Assembly (NCBI RefSeq): GCF_015291705.1
Contig: NZ_CP030050.1
Coordinates: 1,364,001 to 1,428,000, forward strand
Origin: Bradyrhizobium arachidis
GTDB taxonomy: Bacteria > Pseudomonadota > Alphaproteobacteria > Rhizobiales > Xanthobacteraceae
Length of the DNA: 64,000 bases
Direction of reading: 5' to 3'
The notes beneath the pieces were generated by a model. It was not told where the DNA came from, did not search any database, and was given only the letters and a program-made list of their open reading frames with translations. Below, in pieces: positions 54,756 through 63,755 of this stretch; within the stretch, counting starts at the first letter, position 1, and the number at the start of each line of letters is the position of its first letter. The position numbers and the translations under genes were made by a program.

Positions 54756-55073
54756 ATGACTGGACTGAAAATCCTCGCTGCCGTGGCTGTGCTGTCGGCC
54801 CTGACTGCAACCACCGCCTATGCGCAATCCGGTTTTGCGAGCAGTCATCCGGATACGTACGAAGCGGAGAACCCCAATCGCAACCTGAACGGCACGCTGA
54901 CGCCGGCGGGCCGGCGCGGCCTCGAATTGCCGGACGGCGCGGCAGGCGTGGGCAACGTCCTGGCGCGCGCTGACGGCGCTATGTCGCGTTCGTGCGCCGC
55001 GCGCTTCCGCTCGTTCGATCCGGCGACGGGCACCTATCTCGGTTTCGACGGCAACCGCCATCCCTGCAGGTAA
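54756..55073 (+). CDS. BA14K-like secreted protein
   Basis: A 105-aa secreted protein with the signal MTGLKILAAVAVLSALTATTAYAQ. The mature region is small and polar (SSHPDTYEAENPNRNLNGTLTPAGRRGLELPDG). The end CAARFRSFDPATGTYLGFDG followed by RHPC matches the BA14K motif of Brucella and rhizobial proteins, in which two cysteines frame RFRS(F/Y)DP.TGTYLG. BA14K proteins are linked to cell-envelope or immunoreactive surface functions; the exact role is unknown. It is isolated 185 nt after the binding protein, with GGAGATCGACG ahead of the ATG. Confidence 0.8.
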   Translation: MTGLKILAAVAVLSALTATTAYAQSGFASSHPDTYEAENPNRNLNGTLTPAGRRGLELPDGAAGVGNVLARADGAMSRSCAARFRSFDPATGTYLGFDGNRHPCR

Positions 55074-55377
55074 CAGGACTCGCGGCGAAGGTGCTTTTCC
55101 TCCCCCTTGCGGGGAGGGCTACCGCATATGGCCCAACAGCTTGGGGCACTGAAGCTTCCACAGCGTCATGGCCGGGCTTGTCCCGGCCGCAGCGATGTGC
55201 CGGGAGTAGCCGCAGCTCCGGTTTTGGTAGGGGGCATCAAAGTCTATTCTTGGTCGCTTGATCTAGATCAATGGAGAAGCGGAATCGCGAGACTTTCTGC
55301 TCGGTACCCGCTGCTGGATGGGTCGTGCGGCAATCACCGACGACACACCGCGATGCGCCAGAATCCGGGGAGAGAGC
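55074..55377. repeat. Intergenic repeats between BA14K-like and AI-2E-type genes
   Basis: About 300 nt with no gene seen. CTCCCCCTTGCGGGGAGGG lies near 55100. The GGCCGGGCTTGTCCCGGCC hairpin near 55168-55190 is the inverse of the unit at 21729 and 29861. Confidence 0.5.
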
Positions 55378-56499
55378 ATGAGCATGCAGCCCGGTAGAAC
55401 TGCCGAAACCGCACGCCACCTGCACTACGTTCTTCGCGTGGGAGGCCCGGAGCCACGGACGCCGATGCTCGATTCGGTGGAGAGCTGGAACTGGGCGGTA
55501 CGGATTTCGGTCGTCGGGCTGTTCGTCCTCGCTCTGGCCGGCATCGCCTACAGCATGGCGAGCGTAGTTGTGCCGGTGCTGTTGGCGTGGGTGATTGCCA
55601 TGGTGCTGCTGCCTGTGGTCGACGGCCTCGAGCGACGAGGTTTGTCGCGTCCGCTCACATCGACTGTCCTGGTGTTCCTCCTGATCGCGAGCATGGTGGT
55701 GATAGTCGGGGTCCTGACCGTTCCGCTGACCTACTGGGTCGGGCGGACGAGTGAACTTGGTGTGCTCCTCAAGGAACGCCTGCAGACCTTGGGAAATCCG
55801 CTCGCGTTCTTCGAGGAGATCGGCAACGCGCTCTCGCAAGTGACCGGCGAGGACCAGAGCGCGAGCGCCGTCAACCTGTCCTCTCCCAATATTGTAACTG
55901 CCATCCTCTCCGTCCTGACGCCTCTGGTCAGTCAAGCCCTGATCTTTGTCGTCGCGCTGGTCTTCCACCTGATTTACCAGCGCGATATTCAGAGTGGGAT
56001 GCTACTGCTGTTCCAGAATCACAGTGCGCGCCAAACAGCAACGGACATTCTCAAGGATATTCAGGTCAACACGTCGATCTATTTCGGCACGTTGACTGTC
56101 GTGAACATCTGTCTCGGGATTGCCGCCACGGTGCTGACCTGGCTTGTGGGGCTGCCACATCCGTTCCTGTGGGGCATGCTTGCGGCGGTACTGAACTTCA
56201 TACCCTATCTGGGTCCCGCGACCATCATCGCGACGCTGTTCGTTGTCGGTCTCATTGCGTTTTCCGCGCTCAGTCATGCAGTCATCGCGCCGATCGCCTA
56301 TCTCGGCATCACAGTACTGGAGGGGCAAGTCATCACGCCGACCCTCATCGGTCATCGGCTCACGATCAATCCATTCCTCGTTTTCCTCTCCATCGCTTGC
56401 TGGACCTGGATGTGGGGACCGGTTGGCGCGTTCCTGGGCGTGCCCATTCTCTTGTGCGCGATGGTGGCGTTGCGTCGGCTGTCATCGACAGGCAGTTAG
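55378..56499 (+). CDS. AI-2E family transporter (PerM-like)
   Basis: A 373-aa polytopic inner-membrane protein; GGGGAGAG precedes the ATG. Two helices occur near 42-80 (VGLFVLALAGIAYSMASVVVPVLLAWVIAM in parts), then a soluble middle section. At the C-terminal side four or five helices include WGMLAAVLNFIPYLGPATIIATLFVVGL and GITVLEGQVITPTLIGHRLTINPFLVFL, the family signatures. The family name comes from TqsA, but most members have unknown substrates, and Na+/H+ antiport has been shown for some. The gene stands alone. Confidence 0.88.
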   Translation: MSMQPGRTAETARHLHYVLRVGGPEPRTPMLDSVESWNWAVRISVVGLFVLALAGIAYSMASVVVPVLLAWVIAMVLLPVVDGLERRGLSRPLTSTVLVFLLIASMVVIVGVLTVPLTYWVGRTSELGVLLKERLQTLGNPLAFFEEIGNALSQVTGEDQSASAVNLSSPNIVTAILSVLTPLVSQALIFVVALVFHLIYQRDIQSGMLLLFQNHSARQTATDILKDIQVNTSIYFGTLTVVNICLGIAATVLTWLVGLPHPFLWGMLAAVLNFIPYLGPATIIATLFVVGLIAFSALSHAVIAPIAYLGITVLEGQVITPTLIGHRLTINPFLVFLSIACWTWMWGPVGAFLGVPILLCAMVALRRLSSTGS

Positions 56500-56718
56500 A
56501 GCTCTGCCTTACACACGACTGCTGCGGATGGCCAAGCGATCTGATGCTGCGCGCAGTTGCTGCTCCCTCCCAAATCTTGCTAGCGATCTGACGCGTTTCC
56601 CGCGCCGAAGGGGCCAATGTGGGGGCAAACGGAGACGGTCGGCTTGCCAGCGAGAGTCTGCTGCTCACCCGGAAGCTGACACCACGCTTTTGCGCGTTCG
56701 CGTCCTAAAGCCCCGTCT

Positions 56719-58209
56719 TCATTTCGGCAGCTCCGCCGCAGCCCCGTCTGCCTTCTCCCGCACATGGACCACAGCGATGTCGTCGTGATAGACCCGCTTC
56801 CAGCCCTTGAGCTGGTCGAGGATCTCCGGGCCCGGCGCATCGGCGACCAGGATCGTCGCGTCGATCTTGGCCTCGTCGAGCAGGCGCGGCAGCAGCGCGG
56901 GCTTCTTGCCTTCGGTTGCCTTGAAGAAGTCCATGACGAATTTCTCGCCATAGAGCTCGGCGCGCCCGTCGACATAGACGGGGATGTCGCGCGAGATCAG
57001 GTAGCCGCCGAACTGATAGGCGTTGAAGACGCGCTTGGCCCCAAGCTTCTCGAGCAGGTCGGCCGCCGCGACCGGCGTCTGCGTCATCGTGAAGGTGAAG
57101 CGGTGGTGGCTCATGTAGAGCGCGGTCGTGGTCCAGCTCGCGGCCACTATCATCAGCGCGCCTGCTGCGGTGACATAACGGGCTGGCCCGCGGTCGGCGC
57201 CGGCGGCATCGGCGGGCGGGCGCGAGAACATCTCGCCGAGCGGCTTTGCCAGCACCAGCGGCACCAGGAAGGCGAATGCCTCGATGCTCCTGACATGGGT
57301 CAGCGCGCTCCAGGTCAGGAACAGGATCAGGAAGATCCGGGGCGCCGAGAGCACGATGCCGCGGTAATAGCCGAGCGCGATCAGGCCGAGCAGGGCGCCC
57401 TCGAACGCGGTGAAAGTAGCAAAGTTCGCCGGCATCCATTCGAAGATCAGCGTCAGCAGCTCGCCGAGGCTGAGGATGTTGGTCGCGCCCATCAGCGTGC
57501 GCCAGCCATAGGGCGTGCAGCAGCTTGCGATCAGCGCGGCGATGCCGAACAGCACCCAGTGCATGAACAGCGAAAGCCGTTTTCCTTTCTCGGCATGCTC
57601 GACCGCTTCGAGCGAGATCGGGCCGATCAGCGCGAGGCCCAGCACGAAGCCGCCATGCAGATTGGCCCACAGCGCCATCAGCGGCAGCCAGGTCCAGGAC
57701 GGTGCGCTCCTGCGGTCGGCCGCCGACATCAACAGGCCGACCCACGCCACCATGACCGGCAGCGCCAGGATATGCGGCCGCGCCAGCACGTGATGGATCG
57801 ACAGCATCAGCGCCAGCATCGCGAACAGGACCGCGCGCGGCGCGGCGATCTGCGCATCGAGCAGGTAGACGAACACGGCGACCGTGAGCGCCATCCCGAT
57901 CGCGGTCAGCATCACCGGTCCGGCCCAGTCCCATTGCGCATAGGAGAAGGCGAACAGGACCTGCGACAGCCACGACGTCGAGATCCACGGCGCACCGGTC
58001 CGCGTGAAGGAATAGAGATCGGTGTACGGCACAGCGCCGTGATCGAGGATCCATTGCCCGATCTTGATCTGCCAGAACGAGTCGGAGTCCTGAAGCAGCG
58101 TGTCGCCAACATAGAGGAAGAACAGATAGGCGCCGGCACCGGCGCACAGCGGCACCAGGGCGCGCGCGCGGCTCTGCACCGCGATGCTGTTGGCGAAGGA
58201 AAGGGACAT
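56719..58209 (-). CDS. Polytopic membrane protein, putative GT-C-like, paralogue 1
   Basis: A 496-aa integral membrane protein with about 10-11 hydrophobic helices and a C-terminal soluble domain. After TM1 comes a DxD-like motif in LLQDSDSFWQIKIGQWILDH, then DLYSFTRTGAPWISTSWLSQVLFA, ARPHILALPVM, WANLHGGF and CCTPYGWRTLMGA. The tail has RDIPVYVDGRAELYGEKFVMDFF. An acidic motif in the first extracytoplasmic loop followed by many helices resembles GT-C glycosyltransferases, but I cannot name a family. The start is MSLSFANS at 58209. A close paralogue lies at 58932-60416, on the other side of a Flp pilin gene. Confidence 0.7.
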   Translation of the reverse strand: MSLSFANSIAVQSRARALVPLCAGAGAYLFFLYVGDTLLQDSDSFWQIKIGQWILDHGAVPYTDLYSFTRTGAPWISTSWLSQVLFAFSYAQWDWAGPVMLTAIGMALTVAVFVYLLDAQIAAPRAVLFAMLALMLSIHHVLARPHILALPVMVAWVGLLMSAADRRSAPSWTWLPLMALWANLHGGFVLGLALIGPISLEAVEHAEKGKRLSLFMHWVLFGIAALIASCCTPYGWRTLMGATNILSLGELLTLIFEWMPANFATFTAFEGALLGLIALGYYRGIVLSAPRIFLILFLTWSALTHVRSIEAFAFLVPLVLAKPLGEMFSRPPADAAGADRGPARYVTAAGALMIVAASWTTTALYMSHHRFTFTMTQTPVAAADLLEKLGAKRVFNAYQFGGYLISRDIPVYVDGRAELYGEKFVMDFFKATEGKKPALLPRLLDEAKIDATILVADAPGPEILDQLKGWKRVYHDDIAVVHVREKADGAAAELPK

Positions 58210-58501
58210 GCCGCCTCGTCGTCCTGCTTGTTCTTGTTGGAGCGGGCGGCATTGGACCATGGCCGGTCATAACTTGGGGTAAATCCGTGAGGCGGCCTTC
58301 GCCGCAAATGCCGGCAATTTAACCGATTGTTTTCAATTCCCCTTTACCATCGGCCAATACGCGCAAACCGCTCCGTGTTTACGCAGCCAAGTTAACTGCG
58401 ACGCAAGTCTTTGCCTCTACGTTTGGTTCCATGGTCGGGCGGCGCTGGGAAGCCGGGAAGACCAGATCAGTTGTAGCCTCGTGTACTCTTTGGAGCAGTC
58501 T

Positions 58502-58666
58502 ATGAAGAACCTCGTTTCGCGTTTCGTGAAGGACGAATCCGGCGCCACCGCGATTGAATACGGCCTGATCGCCGCTGGCATCGCGCTGGCGATCATCACC
58601 GTCATCAACAATCTCGGCAGCACGCTGAACACCAAGTTCGGCTCGATCTCGTCCAGCCTGAAGTAA
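58502..58666 (+). CDS. flp: Flp/Fap-type IVb pilin
   Basis: A 54-aa prepilin: leader MKNLVSRFVKDESG, cleaved by a TadV/CpaA-type peptidase after Gly14, then ATAIEYGLIAAGIALAIITVI with the Glu5-Tyr6 pair and hydrophobic stretch of Flp pilins. The C-terminus is short (NNLGSTLNTKFGSISSSLK). Tad-type pili mediate surface attachment. No tad/cpa assembly genes lie in the window, so this is a detached pilin gene. It has a strong terminator and is flanked by two paralogous membrane proteins on the opposite strand. Confidence 0.92.
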   Translation: MKNLVSRFVKDESGATAIEYGLIAAGIALAIITVINNLGSTLNTKFGSISSSLK

Positions 58667-58688
58667 GTTTGGTCGATTTGAGAATTTG

Positions 58689-58720
58689 AGAGCCCCGTCG
58701 CCGACGGGGCTCTTTCCTTT
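58689..58720 (+). terminator. Rho-independent terminator after flp
   Basis: AGAGCCCCGTC (58689-58699) and GACGGGGCTCT (58703-58713) form a perfect 11-bp stem with a GCC loop, then TTCCTTTT. Confidence 0.9.
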
Positions 58721-58931
58721 TGTGCGGCAGAGTCAGCCGAGGCAGTCGGCCTGCATGGTTCGCCCGGCGATGCCCGCCTTCGCGGGTTGCTCACGAGGCC
58801 CTGATATCTTTGCACAACGTGACCTCATCCTGGGGGCTCGCCGCAGGCGGCGTCTCGAAGGATGGCGGCAGGCAAGCTTTCCTTGGTAGGCATGTCCAAG
58901 GGGACGCGAGAGCTCGCGGCGATGTCTCGAT

Positions 58932-60416
58932 TCACCGCGCCCCGGAAGGAAGCTGCGCCGCTACATCGTCGCGGACGTGAACCACGGCGACATCATCTGT
59001 ATAGATCCGCTTCCAGCCCGACAAATGGTCCATGATTTGCGCGGCGGGAGTGGTGGTGTTCAGCAGCGTCGCGTCAATCCGGTAGGTCTCGAGCAGACGC
59101 ACCAGGGTCTCGACGTTCTTGCCTTCGATGGCATCGTAGTAATCGAGCACAAACTGCTCTCCATACAGCTCGGCGCGGCCATCAATGAAGGTCTTGATGT
59201 TGCGGGTGATCAGATAGCCGCCGATCGGAGCGGTGCTGAAGATCCGTCGCGCGTGCCGCTGTTCAAGCAGGTCGACTGCAGCCGCCGGAGTCAGATTGCG
59301 GAGAAAGGCATACCGGTCGGGTGTGGCGTAGGAGCGTGTGATGCTCCAGCCGGCGGCGACGATCGCGAGCGCCGCCATTGCCGTCATTGCGAGAGAGTAC
59401 CGCGCTTCTTGCGCGGCAGCTCTCGTCAATCCCAATTGTTCGGCGATCGGCTTCGCAACCACGAGCGGAGTCAACAGCGCAAAGACCTCGATGTTTCTGA
59501 CGTGGGAGAGTGCGGCCCAGGTCAGGCCGAGCAGCAGGAGAATACGGGTCCACGGCAGCACCAATCCGCTGCAATAGCCGAGGGCGATCAAACCGAGCAG
59601 GGCGGCTCCAAACAGATTGAACGAGCTGAAGTCGGCCGGCATCCACTCTGGGATCACCGTGAGCAGCTTGCCAAGGCTGAGGATCTTCGTGGCTCCGAGC
59701 AGCGTCTCCCAGCCATACGGTGTGCAGCAACTCGCGGCAAGCGCGGCCAGTCCGAACAAGGCCCAGCGCGCTGCCAGTGCAAATCGGTCCTTGCGATCGG
59801 CGGCTGCGATCGCATCGAGGCCAATGGGGCCGATCAGCACCAGTCCCATGACGAAGCCGCCGTGAAGATTGGCCCACAATGCCATCAAAGGCAGCAACAG
59901 CCAGGCGGGTGCGGCACGCCGATCGGCGGCTGCCAGCAGCCCGCCGACAAAGGCCAGCATGACAGGCAAGGCCAGCATGTGTGGCCGCGCAAGAAAGTGG
60001 CCTAGTGCCATCGCGAGGAGCGGGATGAGGAGCAGAAAGGCGCGCGCGGGTGCCAGATAGGGCTCGAGCAGGTAGACGAAAATCGCCGCAGTCGCACCGA
60101 TCGCAAGCGAGGTCAGGATAACTGCGCCCGACCAGTTCGAGGGCTCGTAAGCAAGCGCGAACAGGATTTGCGACAGCCAGGAACTCGAGATCCAGGCTTC
60201 GCCGGCCCGGGTGAACGAATAAATGTCATTGTAGGGCAGCGCGCGGTGTTCGAGGATCCACTGCCCGACCGCGATCTGCCACGGCGTATCGGGGTCGCGC
60301 AGCATGATGTCGCCCATGCCCAGAAAGAACACGTAGACAATGGTGCCGATGCAGAGCGGCATGAGCCATCGCGCAACGCCGCGGGCGGGAACGCTGCTTG
60401 TCATCGAAATCGACAT
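58932..60416 (-). CDS. Polytopic membrane protein, putative GT-C-like, paralogue 2
   Basis: A 494-aa protein clearly homologous along its length to the protein at 56719-58209. Shared landmarks are MLRDPDTPWQIAVGQWILEH, DIYSFTRAGEAWISSSWLSQILFA, ARPHMLALPVM, ADRRAAPAW, LPLMALWANLHGGF, CCTPYGWETLLGATKILSLG and KTFIDGRAELYGEQFVLDYY. It has about ten helices plus a C-terminal soluble domain. The start is MSISMTSS at 60416. The sequence conserved between paralogues, especially the acidic loop and the DGRAELYGE motif, is probably catalytic or ligand-binding. Function unknown; a polyprenyl-sugar transferase is one possibility. Confidence 0.7.
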   Translation of the reverse strand: MSISMTSSVPARGVARWLMPLCIGTIVYVFFLGMGDIMLRDPDTPWQIAVGQWILEHRALPYNDIYSFTRAGEAWISSSWLSQILFALAYEPSNWSGAVILTSLAIGATAAIFVYLLEPYLAPARAFLLLIPLLAMALGHFLARPHMLALPVMLAFVGGLLAAADRRAAPAWLLLPLMALWANLHGGFVMGLVLIGPIGLDAIAAADRKDRFALAARWALFGLAALAASCCTPYGWETLLGATKILSLGKLLTVIPEWMPADFSSFNLFGAALLGLIALGYCSGLVLPWTRILLLLGLTWAALSHVRNIEVFALLTPLVVAKPIAEQLGLTRAAAQEARYSLAMTAMAALAIVAAGWSITRSYATPDRYAFLRNLTPAAAVDLLEQRHARRIFSTAPIGGYLITRNIKTFIDGRAELYGEQFVLDYYDAIEGKNVETLVRLLETYRIDATLLNTTTPAAQIMDHLSGWKRIYTDDVAVVHVRDDVAAQLPSGAR

Positions 60417-60719
60417 TTGACTCTCGGGCTGAACGGCCACTCACGGACGCGTCGGCATTTCAGCACGGTCGCTTTTAAGTTGCGGTAAACTGGATTGGTT
60501 AGCCGCGTCGGCGCGATGCAAGGATGCGTTTACGACTTGCTGGTGTGCAGTGCGGAGCTGCATGGCGCCTCCGTCCGTCCCGCGTGACGCTCCACGCATT
60601 TGCATCTTGTCATCCACTCTGAATAGTTGTTCAGTCCTTGCGGGGCGATTTGCATCTTTGCAGTGACGAAGCGTTCGGTCGCAGGGCGTGCGGCCGGCGT
60701 GTGGGACAGGAAGCGCGCC
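60417..60719. other. Divergent region upstream of the second membrane paralogue and a TetR gene
   Basis: About 300 nt with no gene seen. ATTTGCATCTT occurs twice, at 60598-60608 and 60648-60658. A short inverted repeat CTGAA-TAGTTG-TTCAG lies between them at 60619-60634 and is a possible TetR operator. Confidence 0.4.
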
Positions 60720-61400
60720 ATGGTTTATCGGCGGACGCATCAAGTGGTTAAGCGCCTGGCGGCCCGGCGCAGTGCGATACTGGCGGCAGCGCGCGAGGCG
60801 GCGGCGGAAGGCGGCATGGCGGCGGTGCAGATCGCGCCGGTCGCGGTCCGGGCCAATGTCGCGGCCGGGACGGTCTACCGCTACTTCCCCTCCAAGGCCG
60901 AGCTGATCTCCGAACTGATCGGCGAGGTATCGCGGGACGAGCTTGCGGCGATTCGCCGGGCCGCCGACGCGGCGCCGGGTCCGTCCTCGGCGCTGGCTGC
61001 CGCCGTCACCACCGTGGCGGTCCACACCCTGTCACAGCGCCGCCTGGCCTGGGGCATCCTGGCCGAGCCGGTCGATGTCGATGTCAGCGCGTCACGTCTG
61101 GCCAGCCGGCGTGAGATCGCGGGCGAGATTGCCGCCCGGATCGATGCTGCAGTGCGCGCAGGCCATCTGCCGGCGCAGGATACCGCGCTCGCCGCAACCG
61201 CCCTGCTCGGCGCGCTGCATGAGGCCCTGGTCGGGCCGCTCGCGCCCGACAATCTCGAAGATCCCGTGAAGATGCGCGATGCGGTGCAGACCGTGACGCT
61301 GCTGGCGCTGCGCGCGGTCGGCGTCATGGACGCCCGCGCCCGGGGTCTGGTGGTGCAGCAGACGCTGCTGCCGACGACCAAGGCGCTGGTCGGGGCCTAA
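60720..61400 (+). CDS. TetR/AcrR family transcriptional regulator
   Basis: A 226-aa regulator starting MVYRRTHQVVKRLAARR. The HTH reads ILAAAREAAAEGGMAAVQIAPVAVRANVAAGTVYRYFPSKAELISEL (~20-66, in parts), with VYRYFPSK as the recognition-helix end. The ligand domain (~80-226) has TLSQRRLAWGILAEPVDVDV and ALLGALHEALVGPL. The ATG at 60720 is where similarity begins; the frame extends upstream to 60627. It is divergent from the GT-C-like paralogue 2 and convergent with pyk. Its target is unknown; the divergent membrane gene is the obvious candidate. Confidence 0.85.
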   Translation: MVYRRTHQVVKRLAARRSAILAAAREAAAEGGMAAVQIAPVAVRANVAAGTVYRYFPSKAELISELIGEVSRDELAAIRRAADAAPGPSSALAAAVTTVAVHTLSQRRLAWGILAEPVDVDVSASRLASRREIAGEIAARIDAAVRAGHLPAQDTALAATALLGALHEALVGPLAPDNLEDPVKMRDAVQTVTLLALRAVGVMDARARGLVVQQTLLPTTKALVGA

Positions 61401-61552
61401 ATATCCTCATGCGATCGGGGCTCGGACCTGATCGCGCTCAGGTCATTGCCTGCGTGCGGCTTTTCGCAAAACCGCAGCAAAATAGCCGACCAAAGCCGGC
61501 TACTGTGCATGGGGTTGTTTTCGACGTTTTTGTTTTGGTCGCCTTTGCGGAG

Positions 61553-62989
61553 CTAGATATTCGCGTCCCCCTCGGGGCCGACCGAGGCGATGCGCACCAT
61601 GTTGGTGGTGCCGGGGATGCCGAGCGGCACGCCGGCAACGATGATGACGCGCTGGCCGGCGCGGACGAAGCCGTCGCGGAATGCGATCTGGCCTGCACGG
61701 CTGACCATGTCGTCCTGGTCGCGTGCGTCCTCCGCCACCACGCAATGCACGCCCCAGACGACCGCCAGCCGTCGGCCGGCGGTGATGTTGGGCGTGATCG
61801 CCACGATCGGCGGCTTCGGCCGCTCGCGCGCCACGCGCACCGCGGTCGAGCCTGAGCTGGTCCAGCAGATCAGGGCGGGCAGGTCGAGCGTCTCGGCGAT
61901 CTGCCGCGCGGCATCGGCAATGGCATCGCCGGCGGTGGATTCGGGGGAGGGGCGCTGGGCGGCGACCACGGAGCGATAGGTCGGGTCGCGCTCGACCTCC
62001 TCGCCGATGCGGTTCATGGTCGAGACCGCCTCGACCGGGAATTTGCCGGCGGCCGATTCGGCCGACAGCATGATGGCGTCGGCGCCCTCATAGACGGCGG
62101 TGGCGACGTCGGAGACTTCGGCGCGGGTCGGCACCGGCGACTGGATCATCGATTCCAGCATCTGGGTCGCGATCACCACCGGCTTGCCGGCGCGGCGCGC
62201 CATCCGTGTCATCTGCTTCTGCAGGCTCGGCACGCGCTCGAGCGGCAATTCGACGCCGAGGTCACCGCGCGCCACCATCAGCGCGTCGGAGGCCTCGATG
62301 ATGTCGGCGAGGCGGTCGATCGCCTGCGGCTTCTCGATCTTGGCCATGACCGCGGCACGGCCGCGGATCATCTTCTTGGCCTCGATCACGTCGTCGGCGC
62401 GCTGCACGAAGGACAGCGCGATCCAGTCGACGCCGGTGACCAAAGCGGCTTCGAGGTCGGCCTTGTCCTTCGACGTCATCGCCGAGACCGGCAGGTCGGT
62501 GTCGGGCAGGCTGACGCCCTTGCGGTCGGACATCTTGCCGCCGACCACGACGCGCGTCACCGCGTGCTCCTTCGAGGTCTCCTCCGCGATCAGCCGCACC
62601 TTGCCGTCGTCGAGCAGCAGCGCATGGCCGGGCCGCAGTGCCGCCAGGATCTCGGGGTGGGGGAGGTTGACGCGCGTTGCATCGCCCGGCGTCTTGTCGG
62701 AATCGAGCGTGAAGGTCTGGCCGTTCTGGAGTTGCACCGCGCCTTCGGCGAACGCGCCGAGCCGGAGCTTGGGGCCCTGGAGGTCGACCAGGATGCCGAT
62801 CGGCCGGCCATAGCTGCTCTCGACGTTGCGGATCGTCGCCACCAGCTCGCGCATCTTGTCATGCGGGGTGTGGCTCATGTTGATGCGGAAGATGTCGGCG
62901 CCAGCCTCGAACAGGCGGCGGATCATCGCGAGGTCCGACGAGGCAGGTCCGAGGGTCGCGAGAATCTTGATACGGCGAAGACGCCTCAT
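61553..62989 (-). CDS. pyk: Pyruvate kinase
   Basis: A 478-aa glycolytic enzyme that makes pyruvate and ATP from phosphoenolpyruvate and ADP. The N-terminus RRIKILATLGPASSDLAMIRRLFEAGADIFRINMSHT (in parts) carries the first active-site Arg/Asn/Ser. DLQGPKLRLG, AKIEKPQAIDRLADIIEASDALMVARGDLGVELP (in parts; the Lys and Glu/Asp metal site) and MLESMIQSPVPTRAEVSDVATAVYEGADAIMLSAE (in parts) follow. The C-domain ends GIPGTTNMVRIASV. Its ATG overlaps the stop of the DUF1036 gene upstream (ATGA), so the two are translationally coupled. Confidence 0.95.
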   Translation of the reverse strand: MRRLRRIKILATLGPASSDLAMIRRLFEAGADIFRINMSHTPHDKMRELVATIRNVESSYGRPIGILVDLQGPKLRLGAFAEGAVQLQNGQTFTLDSDKTPGDATRVNLPHPEILAALRPGHALLLDDGKVRLIAEETSKEHAVTRVVVGGKMSDRKGVSLPDTDLPVSAMTSKDKADLEAALVTGVDWIALSFVQRADDVIEAKKMIRGRAAVMAKIEKPQAIDRLADIIEASDALMVARGDLGVELPLERVPSLQKQMTRMARRAGKPVVIATQMLESMIQSPVPTRAEVSDVATAVYEGADAIMLSAESAAGKFPVEAVSTMNRIGEEVERDPTYRSVVAAQRPSPESTAGDAIADAARQIAETLDLPALICWTSSGSTAVRVARERPKPPIVAITPNITAGRRLAVVWGVHCVVAEDARDQDDMVSRAGQIAFRDGFVRAGQRVIIVAGVPLGIPGTTNMVRIASVGPEGDANI

Positions 62990-63579
62990 GGCTTATTTCC
63001 AGATGGGGGCGAGGGAGCTGGCGGGAGGCCAGGCGCGGCGGGGGGCGTACCACCGGGCGGACTATTGGGCAAACCCGGCACCCCGCCCGGGCCGACCGGG
63101 CCCGGCAGGCCGGGCACGCGCTGCTGTGACGGCTGCTCGTTGGCGTCGGTGAGCTGCACGGTCCAGGCCCGCTGCTCGCCGGTATCGACCTCGAAATAGC
63201 CGGTCCGGTCATAGCCGCGCGCGAGGCAATCCTCGGTGCCGCGGATGGTGAATTCCTTGTCCCGCGAGCACATGAAGGCCCGGCCCGACCATTCGCCGCC
63301 GCGGTCATAGTCGATGGCGTAGATGTAATAGTAGCGGGCGACCAGCGTGCCCCGCAGCAGGGTCTCGCAGGAGCGGGAGGAGATGTTCCACCAGCCCTCG
63401 GTGGTCCAGCCCTCGGCGTCCTTGTAGCCGAGCGCAATGCCGACCCGGCTCGAGGTGTTGTTGCAGAGGCGGAAATCGGCGGCGGCCGGGCTTGCCGAAA
63501 GACACAGCAGCGCAACCGCCAGCACCGGGACCAACCGGGCGAGCAGGCGGAGGGAGGAGCGGGAAGATTCGGCGATCAT
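62986..63579 (-). CDS. DUF1036 domain-containing secreted protein with collagen-like tail
   Basis: A 197-aa exported protein; MIAESSRSSLRLLARLVPVLAVALLCLSASPAAA is the signal region. The DUF1036 domain (~35-150) has FRLCNNTSSRVGIALGYKDAEGWTTEGWWNISSRSCETLLRG (in parts), YYYIYAIDYDRGGEWSG, FMCSRDKEFTIRGTEDCLARGYDRTGYFEVDTG with paired cysteines. The last ~45 residues are a Gly/Pro-rich tail (LPGPVGPGGVPGLPNSPPGG). DUF1036 has no known function. The gene lies directly upstream of pyk with a 4-nt stop/start overlap, an arrangement I recall as common in rhizobia. Confidence 0.85.
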   Translation of the reverse strand: MIAESSRSSLRLLARLVPVLAVALLCLSASPAAADFRLCNNTSSRVGIALGYKDAEGWTTEGWWNISSRSCETLLRGTLVARYYYIYAIDYDRGGEWSGRAFMCSRDKEFTIRGTEDCLARGYDRTGYFEVDTGEQRAWTVQLTDANEQPSQQRVPGLPGPVGPGGVPGLPNSPPGGTPPAAPGLPPAPSPPSGNKP

Positions 63580-63755
63580 TGTCGCGGAACGTATACCAGA
63601 TGATTGACGATTTGGCGTAGGGCCGGGGGAGGGGGAACCGCCCGTCAGGCCGCGGGGCTCGTGTGAGCCGCGATATGGCAAAATCTGTGACAGGACCCAA
63701 CTGATCCCGTAAGGGTGACCCGATCAGGGGTCAGAGCCAATTCAGGGATCCAGCC

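Noticed and set aside
56764..58272. Plus-strand open frame (502 codons) opposite the first membrane paralogue
   Set aside because: Low-complexity Arg/Gln/His-rich translation without hydrophobic segments; the minus frame has a paralogue conserved along its length.
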